From Labilibaculum manganireducens (GTDB lineage Bacteria; Bacteroidota; Bacteroidia; Bacteroidales; Marinifilaceae): a DNA stretch of 64,000 nucleotides. Each line of letters begins with the position of its first letter. Positions within the stretch are counted from its first letter, which is position 1. The notes beneath the pieces were generated by a model. That model saw only the letters and a list, made by a program, of their open reading frames with translations. It did not search any database and had not been told where the DNA came from. The stretch spans positions 62,001 through 126,000 of the forward strand of contig NZ_MVDE01000003.1 of NCBI RefSeq assembly GCF_002843385.1. Direction: 5' to 3'. Both the position numbers and the translations under genes were made by a program. Positions 1 through 7,044 of this stretch are shown in pieces.

Positions 1-391
1 CAGCACTAAAACCAGCCATTTGATGCATATATAACCCCATACCCGTTGCTTGAACAGACATGTTTCCAATGGCCAAACCCAAATCATGACGTGCATGATG
101 ATTCTCTTTTTGACTCTGAGCAAACTTTTTTGAAGCCAGTGTCAAAATAATCATAGGTGCAGTTTTTACCCACATCTGATTAAACTCTACCAAACAAGAC
201 ATCAGTTGATCATACCGCTCCGGATAATCCTTTGTTGCATAAATAAACCGCCAAGGCTGTTCGTTAAAACAAGACGCGGCAAATGATGCTGCCTCGAATA
301 ATTTTTCAATCTTGGTTGGTTCAATTTCCTGATCCGAAAAGGCTCTTGGACTCCATCGTTTATCAATCAATTCATGAATTTTCGCACTCAT
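1..391 (-). CDS. Nitroreductase family protein, 3' part missing
   Basis: The reading frame starts at an ATG complementary to 389-391 and runs off the left edge, so only about the first 130 residues are present. It begins MSAKIHELIDKRWSPRAF and continues with SFNEQPWRFIYATKD-like spacing (ASCFNEQPWRF), the arrangement of nitroreductase-fold FMN oxidoreductases, in which the early R-S-P-R and N-x-Q-P-W-R segments line the FMN pocket. These proteins reduce nitro compounds, quinones or flavins with NAD(P)H in the cytoplasm; the physiological substrate cannot be told. It is one of three nitroreductase-fold genes in the window. Family assignment is good; the exact subfamily is unknown because the C-terminus is absent. 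Confidence 0.8.
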   Translation of the reverse strand, partial: MSAKIHELIDKRWSPRAFSDQEIEPTKIEKLFEAASFAASCFNEQPWRFIYATKDYPERYDQLMSCLVEFNQMWVKTAPMIILTLASKKFAQSQKENHHARHDLGLAIGNMSVQATGMGLYMHQMAGFSA

Positions 392-532
392 TGCTCTATA
401 GGTTTGTAGTGAATAAATGTCCTGACATCAGTAAAACCGGGATACTGAAGTAGGTTTTAGTGATGGGGTTATAATGCTTTGAAGATAAGCATATTTTAAC
501 AAAAATTAAGGACTTGCTTGTATTTTATTGTC

Positions 533-540
533 TATATTTG
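533..540 (+). promoter_or_regulatory. Candidate Bacteroidota -7 element
   Basis: TATATTTG matches the Bacteroidota -7 consensus TAnnTTTG exactly and lies 40 bases before the start of the metallophosphoesterase gene. A clear TTTG at the -33 position with normal spacing is not seen (TTG occurs slightly too close), so this is a candidate only. Confidence 0.35.
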
Positions 541-580
541 AGGCTATTTAATAATCAATGAACCACTTATAAAAACTTGG

Positions 581-1846
581 ATGAAAGCAAGTGTATATTT
601 ATTGATTCCTCTGTTACTATTTATGCTGTTGGTAGATATTTATACCTACCGTGGCGTGAAACCTCTGATTGCCCGAATAAAATATTCGCTGGCAAGACAA
701 TCATTAACCATGCTGTTTTGGGGTATTTCCGTTTTAATTTTTGCTGGTTTTGTCCTGTTTATATTCGGGATCAAGCATGTGCGGCAATCTGAAGCCTACA
801 TCTATGTTGGATATCTGGTAGCTGGTTTTTCATTGTTTTACATTCCAAAGTTTGTATTTATACTTTTCGTTCTGTTAAAAGATATACTAGGGGCGATTGC
901 AGGAATCATTAATTGGTTCGGGGAGAGAAAGAAAAAGAGTGTACCACAATTTAATTCGAAGAGAAAAATGGAGAGATCCGAGTTTTTATATCAAATGGGA
1001 TTGGTTTTAGCAGCCATCCCGTTTGCATCCATATTGTATGGAGTAACCAAAGGGAAATTTAACTACAGGGTAATGCGCGAAAAGATCGGTTTCGATCACC
1101 TTCCCAAATCATTTAAAGGACTGAAAATCGTTCAAATATCAGACATGCACCTGGGCAGTTTCAATAAGAATTTTGAGAAAATTGCCAAGGCTGTTGAACT
1201 GATCAACGAACAGGAACCGGACCTGATTCTATTCACAGGCGATTTGGTAAATAACTTTGCGGAAGAAACAGAAGGATGGGCTCCTATACTATCCAAAATG
1301 AATGCTAAAATTGGAAAATATTCCATCATGGGAAATCACGACTACGGTGATTATTCGTACTGGAAATCTTCTGGCGACAAAGCTGAAAATTTACAGGCAA
1401 TTAAGGATTTCCATAAAGATATGGGCTTTAAGCTGCTTTTAAATGAATCGGAAACCATATCAGTAAACGGGGAAGAAATTGCACTGCTTGGTGTCGAAAA
1501 TTGGGGCAAACCTCCTTTTCCGCAACACGGCGACTTACAAAAAGCAATCAACGGATCAGCCAATATCCCCTTTAAAATTCTGATGAGTCACGATCCTTCG
1601 CATTGGGATGCGCAGGTTTTGGATACGGATATCGCCCTTACCTTCTCGGGTCATACGCATGGCATGCAGTTTGGACTCGAACGGGCTGGCATAAAATGGA
1701 GTCCGGTGCAGTACAAATATCCTCGCTGGGGCGGATTGTATCAGCAAGGAGATCAATACCTTTATGTGAACCGCGGCTTTGGTTACATCGGATTCCCCGG
1801 CCGGATTGGTATGCCTCCGGAAATTACGTTGGTGGAACTGGCCTAA
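581..1846 (+). CDS. Membrane-anchored calcineurin-like metallophosphoesterase (YkuE/YaeI type)
   Basis: 421 residues. The first ~110 residues form three to four hydrophobic membrane segments; after a basic linker and another hydrophobic stretch (~145-165) comes a metallophosphoesterase domain. The di-metal motifs are all visible: ISDMHLG near residue 186, TGDLV near 220, MGNHDYGD near 250, a histidine in MSHDPSHW and the closing SGHTHGMQFG near 356. In related YaeI/YkuE proteins this domain sits at the membrane surface and hydrolyses phosphodiesters or lipid pyrophosphates such as UDP-diacylglucosamine; whether this one acts on lipids is inference from the anchor. It appears monocistronic. 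The overlapping frame beginning at 577 was judged a shadow because it has none of these motifs. Confidence 0.85.
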   Translation: MKASVYLLIPLLLFMLLVDIYTYRGVKPLIARIKYSLARQSLTMLFWGISVLIFAGFVLFIFGIKHVRQSEAYIYVGYLVAGFSLFYIPKFVFILFVLLKDILGAIAGIINWFGERKKKSVPQFNSKRKMERSEFLYQMGLVLAAIPFASILYGVTKGKFNYRVMREKIGFDHLPKSFKGLKIVQISDMHLGSFNKNFEKIAKAVELINEQEPDLILFTGDLVNNFAEETEGWAPILSKMNAKIGKYSIMGNHDYGDYSYWKSSGDKAENLQAIKDFHKDMGFKLLLNESETISVNGEEIALLGVENWGKPPFPQHGDLQKAINGSANIPFKILMSHDPSHWDAQVLDTDIALTFSGHTHGMQFGLERAGIKWSPVQYKYPRWGGLYQQGDQYLYVNRGFGYIGFPGRIGMPPEITLVELA

Positions 1847-2436
1847 TTAAAAGCTGGCTGATGCTAACACATCTAATTTTAATGAGATTCTAAAATTATA
1901 CATGAGGATTCGCACTGTGCGTATCCTTTTTTTATTCCACACCTCAACCTTGGCTGAAGAATACCACACAGGCATTCTGTTTTTGGGCAACTGTTAACTG
2001 CGTTTTTAAAATCTCTGTGAACCTCAGCGTTCTCAGCAGTGAAAATCGTTTTACCACAAAGTACACGAAAGGATTGCACAAAGTAACACGAAGGAGATAG
2101 GCTTACCCAATAATGGTTGATGCACTATCACTCAATACTGTTTTCTCCTCTCCTGAAGGAGAGGGATAGGTTGAGGTATTTTTATTTTACACCTCATCCC
2201 CGACCCAACTCCTTACATAGAAATAAGAATCGTTAACAAACAAAATCTTCCCATCTTAAAGGGAACACTACGCTCCTGTACTATCTGGTTTTAGAATCAA
2301 CACTGAAAGAACCCGAAAGAGTCTTTTTTTATTTTGGTATTCATTGATCTCCCCGAGTAATCCCACTCAACATCGAAACATTGTGCAGTTCCTTACCTCT
2401 GGTCAGGATCACAAATCAACTTTTCCTTTTCCATAT
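1847..2436. other. Non-coding gap with fragments of dispersed repeats
   Basis: No convincing gene. 2012-2095 holds phased short words (CTCTGTG, then CCACAAAG and ACACGAA words) of the kind discussed under the GxxExxY unit. 2140-2200 carries a fragment of the TCTCCTGAAGGAGAGGG palindrome family that also makes up the 52.7-53.7 kb array, and 2250-2270 resembles the CCCCTTAAAATGGGAG family found at 49.8-50.4 kb. These look like remnants of repeats that have spread through this genome's intergenic DNA. Confidence 0.5.
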
Positions 2437-2595
2437 CCACGACCACAACGGTCGTGGTGCTACGACCACAACGGTCGTGGTGTTACGACCACAACGGTCG
2501 TGGTGCTACGACTACAACAGTCGTGGTACTACGACTACAACAGTCGTGGTGCTACGACCACAACGGTCGTGGTACTACGACCATAACAGTCGTGA
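2437..2595. repeat. Tandem array of seven 23-bp hairpin units
   Basis: Seven head-to-tail units of 23 bases, each holding an inverted repeat ACGACC-ACAAC-GGTCGT (first unit extended to CCACGACC/GGTCGTGG). Units 4 and 5 read ACGACT-ACAAC-AGTCGT: both arms changed together so pairing is kept. Unit 7 (ACGACC-ATAAC-AGTCGT) breaks one pair. Because 23 is not a multiple of three, all three forward frames stay open through the array and give repetitive Thr/Val/Tyr peptides, which I do not regard as genes. The array starts about 590 bases after the metallophosphoesterase gene and 530 before the next gene. Confidence 0.9.
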
Positions 2596-3125
2596 AAAAA
2601 CAAGAGCCGATTCAAAACTATAATTGGCAAAACAGATCCATTTTTATGCTAATAAAAACACTTCAACCCGCGGCATACGTTCTGTTTACAGGGTTTTGAG
2701 GAAAAATGTAAAGAATGTTAAATTTATCAGATGCACCAAAATACAAACAAGCGCCAATCGCAAATAAACAGGCATTTATTCCTGACGAACAACACTAAAT
2801 CCCAACTAAATCAATTCTCTTTAGTAAAACCAAGCAGACAACACAAAGCACAAACCACTGACTGCGAGTCCTTTCTTTACTATTTACATTGATAATTAAT
2901 AAGCGAATCTACTTCCCTGTTTTTATTTTATACTTATTTTTAGGGGGCAAATGTAAAAAGCAAGTGAAATTTAGATTCATCTGATTAAAAAACCTCTTCC
3001 ATAATTAAAAAGTCCATTGGATGTAATTTTAACGGATAAGAATAACATCAAATTATAAAAACAGCTGGTAGGTGATATAAAGTGCACTTTTACTTTCACT
3101 TTAGGGCACATAAAGGCAGAGATTT
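2596..3125. other. AT-rich intergenic stretch
   Basis: No gene, RNA or repeat was recognised here. The sequence is AT-rich with many short A/T runs, has stop codons in all frames, and ends 5' of the hypothetical gene that starts at 3126. Confidence 0.4.
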
Positions 3126-3716
3126 ATGACAATAGATTTGACAATAAATGAGCGTAATATTGATTCTGATTTTCAAAGAATCGCCTTTGACTTAATGAAT
3201 CATTGGATTCTCAAAGTGCAATCAAAAGCATATCGGATTACAGAGATTGAATTTTATTTTAAAAGTGATTCTCATAATGACAAATATATTCATGGGCATA
3301 AGTTGCAAATGGAGAAAGAAAGATGGTATTTTCATGGTTCAGGGGTTGATATAACGTTTGGCACGAATAGATCCTACGGCAGCATTCTGATTAGGGCAAT
3401 ATATGACTATACAAATGACAGTTATATTTATGGGCCACTCAATTGTGTGACAGAGTTGTTTAGTAATATTGATTTCGTTTATGAGACAAATATATCGTTT
3501 GGATTAGTCAATGCAGAACCACCGGATTTTGAAATTGAAAAACCGATTTCTGCTCCACGAGTAGGCTTAAATCCACAAAAAGACAAGGAAAATTTTGATG
3601 CTTTTTACCGTTACTTAATAATGCCTAAAAAAAGACATGCTGAGAAATCAAAAATTGCACAAGGAATGAAACAGCAGAAATATTTGGAAGAACAAATTAA
3701 GGAAATATGGGGATAA
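3126..3716 (+). CDS. Hypothetical protein, possibly distantly 3-methyladenine-glycosylase-like
   Basis: 196 residues with no signal peptide or membrane segment. I do not recognise it firmly. The stretch YRITEIEFYF followed by D-x-H residues, then WYFHGSGVDITFG and GSILIRAI, has the order seen in Mpg/AAG-type DNA glycosylase-fold proteins (an R-I-x-E-x-E-x-Y strand, then a G/D-rich loop, then a hydrophobic strand), but the similarity is by eye only. The C-terminal ~40 residues are basic and helical (KKRHAEKSKIAQGMKQQ). The gene stands alone, is AT-richer than its neighbours, and ends in a hairpin that contains its stop codon; these features suggest recent acquisition. Confidence 0.6.
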   Translation: MTIDLTINERNIDSDFQRIAFDLMNHWILKVQSKAYRITEIEFYFKSDSHNDKYIHGHKLQMEKERWYFHGSGVDITFGTNRSYGSILIRAIYDYTNDSYIYGPLNCVTELFSNIDFVYETNISFGLVNAEPPDFEIEKPISAPRVGLNPQKDKENFDAFYRYLIMPKKRHAEKSKIAQGMKQQKYLEEQIKEIWG

Positions 3717-3747
3717 CAGTTCTATTAACTACAAAATAGACTGTTAT
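3713..3747 (+). terminator. Hairpin at end of the hypothetical gene
   Basis: ATAACAG-t-CTATT pairs with AATAG-a-CTGTTAT around a short loop, giving a 12-bp stem with one internal mismatch. It overlaps the TAA stop codon (3714-3716). There is no uridine tract immediately after it; T runs occur some 20 bases later, so termination is likely but not certain. Confidence 0.45.
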
Positions 3748-3944
3748 TAGAAAAATTAGTTTAGTGCCTTTTTTTGATGTTTATTAATTTATGTTTAAAA
3801 AAACAGAGCAGTACTTGTGGACAAATTCCTCATAAAAACCACCCGTCTGCAAAGCTGGGCTTACTGGGTAAACATAGCCTATTTTGTTACCATCTGTACC
3901 GCAAACAGCAAACTACAAAACAGTCGGCTGCTGCTCTTATACTA

Positions 3945-4063
3945 AACGTCAGACTGTCTAAAAAGCAAAGCTTGACAGTGATTTATATAAGTAGTAGTCT
4001 GTAAAAATGAATAAATAGGAGAATCTAAGCAAGTTAGTTTAGGTTATTAGACAGACTGACGTT
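3945..4063. repeat. 17-bp inverted repeat between two lone genes (attC-like?)
   Basis: AACGTCAGACTGTCTAA at 3945-3961 is repeated inverted at 4047-4063 (TTAGACAGACTGACGTT) with one mismatch and 85 bases between. The right arm runs into GTTGGAC, which fits the integron core-site pattern GTTRRRY, 18 bases before the ATG of the nitroreductase gene, a spacing typical of cassette genes. The left arm does not carry a matching RYYYAAC core and no integrase is in the window, so an integron origin is only a possibility. The 369-base gap 3717-4085 holds nothing else recognisable. Confidence 0.4.
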
Positions 4064-4085
4064 GGACATAATTGTATAAAAGACT

Positions 4086-4703
4086 ATGGAATTAAAAGAT
4101 GTTATCGAAAAAAGAAGAACCATTCGGGATTTTCAAAGTAATAAAATATCTAAGGACATTATTGATTACGCGATAGAAAACGGATTTAAAGCACCGACAT
4201 ATAACCATCTTAGGGATTGGGATTTTATTATTTTAAATCATCTTGAATCCAAATTAAAACTGATTGAATCGGAGAATCTTGATAAATCAATTGATAGCAA
4301 AGAACTTGAGCATCAATTCAAGAATGAGGAAAAGATAATGAAGGAAATGTATCTTGATGCAATCCCTAAACAGAAAAAAATGATTCTTGAAGCGCCAACA
4401 GTTATTATTGTTGCATTTAAACCTAAAACAAGAGTTGCAGAAGCTAAAAAAATATACGACTTAAATTGTTTAGCATCAATATGGACTTGTATTGAAAATT
4501 TCTTGTTAAGCCTTGCAGAGTATAATGTTTATGGAGTAACATTCATTCCTCAAAATATAGAAACCATTAAGAAAAAATTGGAAATTCCTGATGAACTTGA
4601 AATTGCATCAATAATTCCGATTGGCTATATGGCTGATAATGCAAGAATCTTAAAGCAGAAAACTATCAATATTTCTGAGAGAAAACATTACGAAAAATGG
4701 TAA
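4086..4703 (+). CDS. Nitroreductase family protein
   Basis: 205 residues starting MELKDVIEKRRTIRDFQ, the canonical N-terminus of nitroreductase-fold FMN proteins, followed by KAPTYNHLRDWDFIIL (FMN-pocket segment) and a C-terminal GYMADNA-like strand. A charged helical insertion (residues ~60-100) lies between the two, as in several larger members. Expected to be a cytoplasmic FMN- and NAD(P)H-dependent oxidoreductase; substrate unknown. It stands alone between an inverted repeat (left) and a strong palindromic terminator (right) and is AT-rich, consistent with a transferred single-gene unit. It is not closely similar by eye to the other two nitroreductases in the window. Confidence 0.85.
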   Translation: MELKDVIEKRRTIRDFQSNKISKDIIDYAIENGFKAPTYNHLRDWDFIILNHLESKLKLIESENLDKSIDSKELEHQFKNEEKIMKEMYLDAIPKQKKMILEAPTVIIVAFKPKTRVAEAKKIYDLNCLASIWTCIENFLLSLAEYNVYGVTFIPQNIETIKKKLEIPDELEIASIIPIGYMADNARILKQKTINISERKHYEKW

Positions 4704-4767
4704 AACAACTATAACCAACACTCGTACCTCTTGCACAACCAAATAATATTCCCATAAAATAAAAGCT

Positions 4768-4797
4768 TTAAAAGTTCGCTAATTAGCGAACTTTTAA
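4768..4797 (+). terminator. Perfect 30-bp palindromic terminator
   Basis: TTAAAAGTTCGCT at 4768-4780 is exactly complementary to AGCGAACTTTTAA at 4785-4797 around AATT. A T-rich stretch (TTTCTTTTTT) follows within a few bases. It closes the nitroreductase transcript. Confidence 0.75.
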
Positions 4798-4903
4798 GGT
4801 TTCTTTTTTAGATTAATAATCTTGAAACTTTAAATTATCGAAGGATTAAAATGGATTTAAATACACCTTTAGTTGTGATATGGTTTCGAAAGCTTTCGAG
4901 ATT

Positions 4904-4961
4904 ACCATACTGGAATAATCATCCCCCTGTGTGTCACAAATACCTTTCATGCACGTTTCAT
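4904..4961 (-). repeat. Third copy (inverted, decayed) of the start-linked leader repeat
   Basis: Read on the minus strand this begins ATGAAACGTGCATGAAAGG, continues through ACACACAGGGGGATGATT and ends CCAGTATGGTAA, closely matching 45600-45660 and, less closely, 12611-12660. In this copy the reading frame is closed by TGA at codon 5, so whatever is conserved need not be a peptide. It lies upstream of the FemAB gene but in the opposite orientation. Confidence 0.75.
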
Positions 4962-4987
4962 ATTAAGTATTTTATTATTTAATTTTG
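4956..4987 (+). promoter_or_regulatory. Candidate promoter of the FemAB-type gene
   Basis: TTTC (one mismatch to TTTG) at 4956-4959 is followed after 20 bases by TAATTTTG at 4980-4987, an exact TAnnTTTG. The start codon lies only 13 bases further on, implying a very short leader. The -33 half overlaps the inverted leader repeat. Confidence 0.35.
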
Positions 4988-5000
4988 TAGCAAAAAAAGG

Positions 5001-6104
5001 ATGATTTGTAATTTAGAGAAGAAAAATATTGAAGAATTTAAGACCACAAATATATTACCTCAAACTCCTTTCTGGGCACGCGTAAAAAGAAATCAAGGAT
5101 TTATTCCAAAGGGGTTTGAGTTGACAATCTCAAAGGATTTATTATTTAGCACAGCTAACTCTTTGGAGAAAAAAAGTGAAGATTTATTGGTTTTAATCAA
5201 GTACGTAGATAATGTTAATTGTTTTGCATATATCCCATACGGGCCGAAATTAGAACCTGCATTTGAAAATCAAGGATTATTTTTAGAACAATTATCTGAA
5301 TCGATAAAAGCATTTCTTCCACCAAACTGCATTTTTATTCGTTACGATTTAATTTGGGAGAATCAGTGGGCACTTGAAGAGGAGTATTTTGACAAAAATG
5401 GAAATTGGATAGGACCACCGCCAAGTGCAACTCAAGAATACCGGCTAAATTTTAATACGGCTAATTGGAATTTACACAAAAGCATAGAGGACAATTTGCC
5501 AAAAAATACCTTTTTTCTTGATTTGACTTTAAAAGAGCAGGATTTGCTCAATAATATGAGATACAATACACGGTATAACGTAAAAAAAGCGAATAAGAAA
5601 GGTATTAGGGTACTTGAATATGGTATTGACCATATTGGGCAATGGTATAAATTGTATCAAGAAACAGCTGTACGCCATAACATGCCATTGCAAAATCAAG
5701 AATACTTTGCGGCCATATTAAAAAATCAGGACAACGGTAAAAAAGGAGTAAGCGTTAAAATGCTAATGGCTGATTTTGGCGGTAGTTTTCTTTCATCAAT
5801 GTTTTTGGTTTTGTCAAAAAAACGGGGAACATATTTATATGGAGCATCCACATCCTGTAAAAATAATTTAATGGCAAGCTATTCTTTGCAATGGGAATCG
5901 ATACGAATTGCAAAAGAATGGGGATGTTCTGAATATGATATGTTTGGTTCTGCTCCTAACTTAAATCAGGCTCATCCTTTACATGGAGTTCATATTTACA
6001 AAAAAGGATTTGGTGGAAATATTTACCATAGAATGGGATGTTGGGATTATCCGTACAATAAAAAGTTGTATAATTTATATCGGGTACAAGAGATCAAAAA
6101 ATAA
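5001..6104 (+). CDS. FemAB/FmhB-type aminoacyltransferase family protein
   Basis: 367 residues, preceded by AAAAAAAGG as a weak ribosome site. The features are those of the FemABX family (two GNAT-like domains): QTPFWARVKRNQGF near residue 20, MRYNTRYNVKKANKKG near residue 185, then LYGASTS, ASYSLQWESIRIAKEWG and DMFGSAPN, and a C-terminal GVHIYKKGFGG motif. Gram-positive members add amino acids to the peptidoglycan bridge using aminoacyl-tRNA; Gram-negative homologues are mostly uncharacterised and may modify peptidoglycan or other cell-envelope acceptors. No membrane segment. Monocistronic; the sequence gives no clue to the amino acid or acceptor. Confidence 0.85.
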   Translation: MICNLEKKNIEEFKTTNILPQTPFWARVKRNQGFIPKGFELTISKDLLFSTANSLEKKSEDLLVLIKYVDNVNCFAYIPYGPKLEPAFENQGLFLEQLSESIKAFLPPNCIFIRYDLIWENQWALEEEYFDKNGNWIGPPPSATQEYRLNFNTANWNLHKSIEDNLPKNTFFLDLTLKEQDLLNNMRYNTRYNVKKANKKGIRVLEYGIDHIGQWYKLYQETAVRHNMPLQNQEYFAAILKNQDNGKKGVSVKMLMADFGGSFLSSMFLVLSKKRGTYLYGASTSCKNNLMASYSLQWESIRIAKEWGCSEYDMFGSAPNLNQAHPLHGVHIYKKGFGGNIYHRMGCWDYPYNKKLYNLYRVQEIKK

Positions 6105-6244
6105 TTTGTGTTTATGTATTTTCTCAGCTATGTATACTAAGAATAGTTGCCAAGCTTAGTACGTGTGAGCGTGCAGGTAATTGTCTTAAGATAGTGAAAG
6201 CAAAGATTAACATGCTTACGACATCTACATTAAACCAAATCACA

Positions 6245-6967
6245 ATGAATACAAACAGCCTTGCCCTCATCCTGTTCTTTCTGCTAACGGGATGTGCACA
6301 TCAGGGAATCTATAATATCAAACAATTAAACGTAAGGCCGATAAGCCGGGAATCGGAAGGAACCATACTGCAAAGCGATTCGCACGAATTACAAATGACT
6401 CCTGATGGAATGTTTCAACGGCAAATGGTGTTCGATGTGCAATTCAAAAACACCTCTGCCGACAGCCTGATTATTGATCCCTCACAATTTAGATATTGTC
6501 CGGCTTTTCCAAAAAATTATACTCCTGAAGATCAAAAGTATGTGCAATGTGTCAATCCGGATGCAACACTTGAACAAATGAGGGAAAACAAGACAAACTT
6601 AATCGCTGCAAAAAATCCATATAGCTTAAAAGATAAGAGTATTGGAGATATACTAACAGATGGACTAATTGAAGGTTCAATTAATCTTATTTTTGGGATC
6701 GATACAGATGATGAAAATTATGAAACCCCTGAAGAGAAAGAACTTAACTGGAACAAAGAAAAGGAAAGTGAATTAAAATCTATTGCTGCGAATATGGATT
6801 TTTTGGAGAACAAGGCATTGCTGAAAACCACCTTGCCTCCCAATAAAACCATTGCTGGCAAAATACTTTTCCCAATTGAAACAAAGGCAATTCAAATACA
6901 AGTAATTTTGCCTGTTGGAAACCAATCGGATACAGTTAGTTTTAAGCAAGCCATTGATTGGTATTGA
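6245..6967 (+). CDS. Hypothetical lipoprotein
   Basis: The start is placed at the ATG at 6245 because it gives a compact lipoprotein signal, MNTNSLALILFFLLTGC, with lipobox LTGC at residues 14-17; a GTG at 6194 would put 17 polar residues in front. The mature part (about 220 residues) has a predicted beta-rich N-terminal half (FQRQMVFDVQFKNTSADSLII, the pattern of an immunoglobulin-like DUF with a conserved strand) and a charged helical middle (ETPEEKELNWNKEKE). Function unknown. Its end faces the end of the large metalloprotease gene on the other strand, with 77 bases between. Confidence 0.65.
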   Translation: MNTNSLALILFFLLTGCAHQGIYNIKQLNVRPISRESEGTILQSDSHELQMTPDGMFQRQMVFDVQFKNTSADSLIIDPSQFRYCPAFPKNYTPEDQKYVQCVNPDATLEQMRENKTNLIAAKNPYSLKDKSIGDILTDGLIEGSINLIFGIDTDDENYETPEEKELNWNKEKESELKSIAANMDFLENKALLKTTLPPNKTIAGKILFPIETKAIQIQVILPVGNQSDTVSFKQAIDWY

Positions 6968-7044
6968 CCGGAACAATTACTCACGTTTACAACCGTATTT
7001 GCACCTACACTTATTCATGTTCAACCATTCCGGATTACCCTCTG

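Noticed and set aside
577-792. 71-codon forward frame at the start of the metallophosphoesterase gene
   Set aside because: Overlaps the real gene in another frame and has no family motif.
2437-2595. CRISPR array
   Set aside because: The 23-bp units are contiguous with no spacers and no cas gene is in the window.
2344-2699. Three overlapping forward frames of ~80 codons across the 23-bp array
   Set aside because: All three frames stay open only because a 23-base unit without stops is repeated; the peptides are the same Thr/Val/Tyr pattern shifted, with no start signals.
3774-4004. 76-codon frame between the hypothetical gene and the nitroreductase
   Set aside because: Low-complexity composition, no ribosome site, and it covers the left arm of the inverted repeat.
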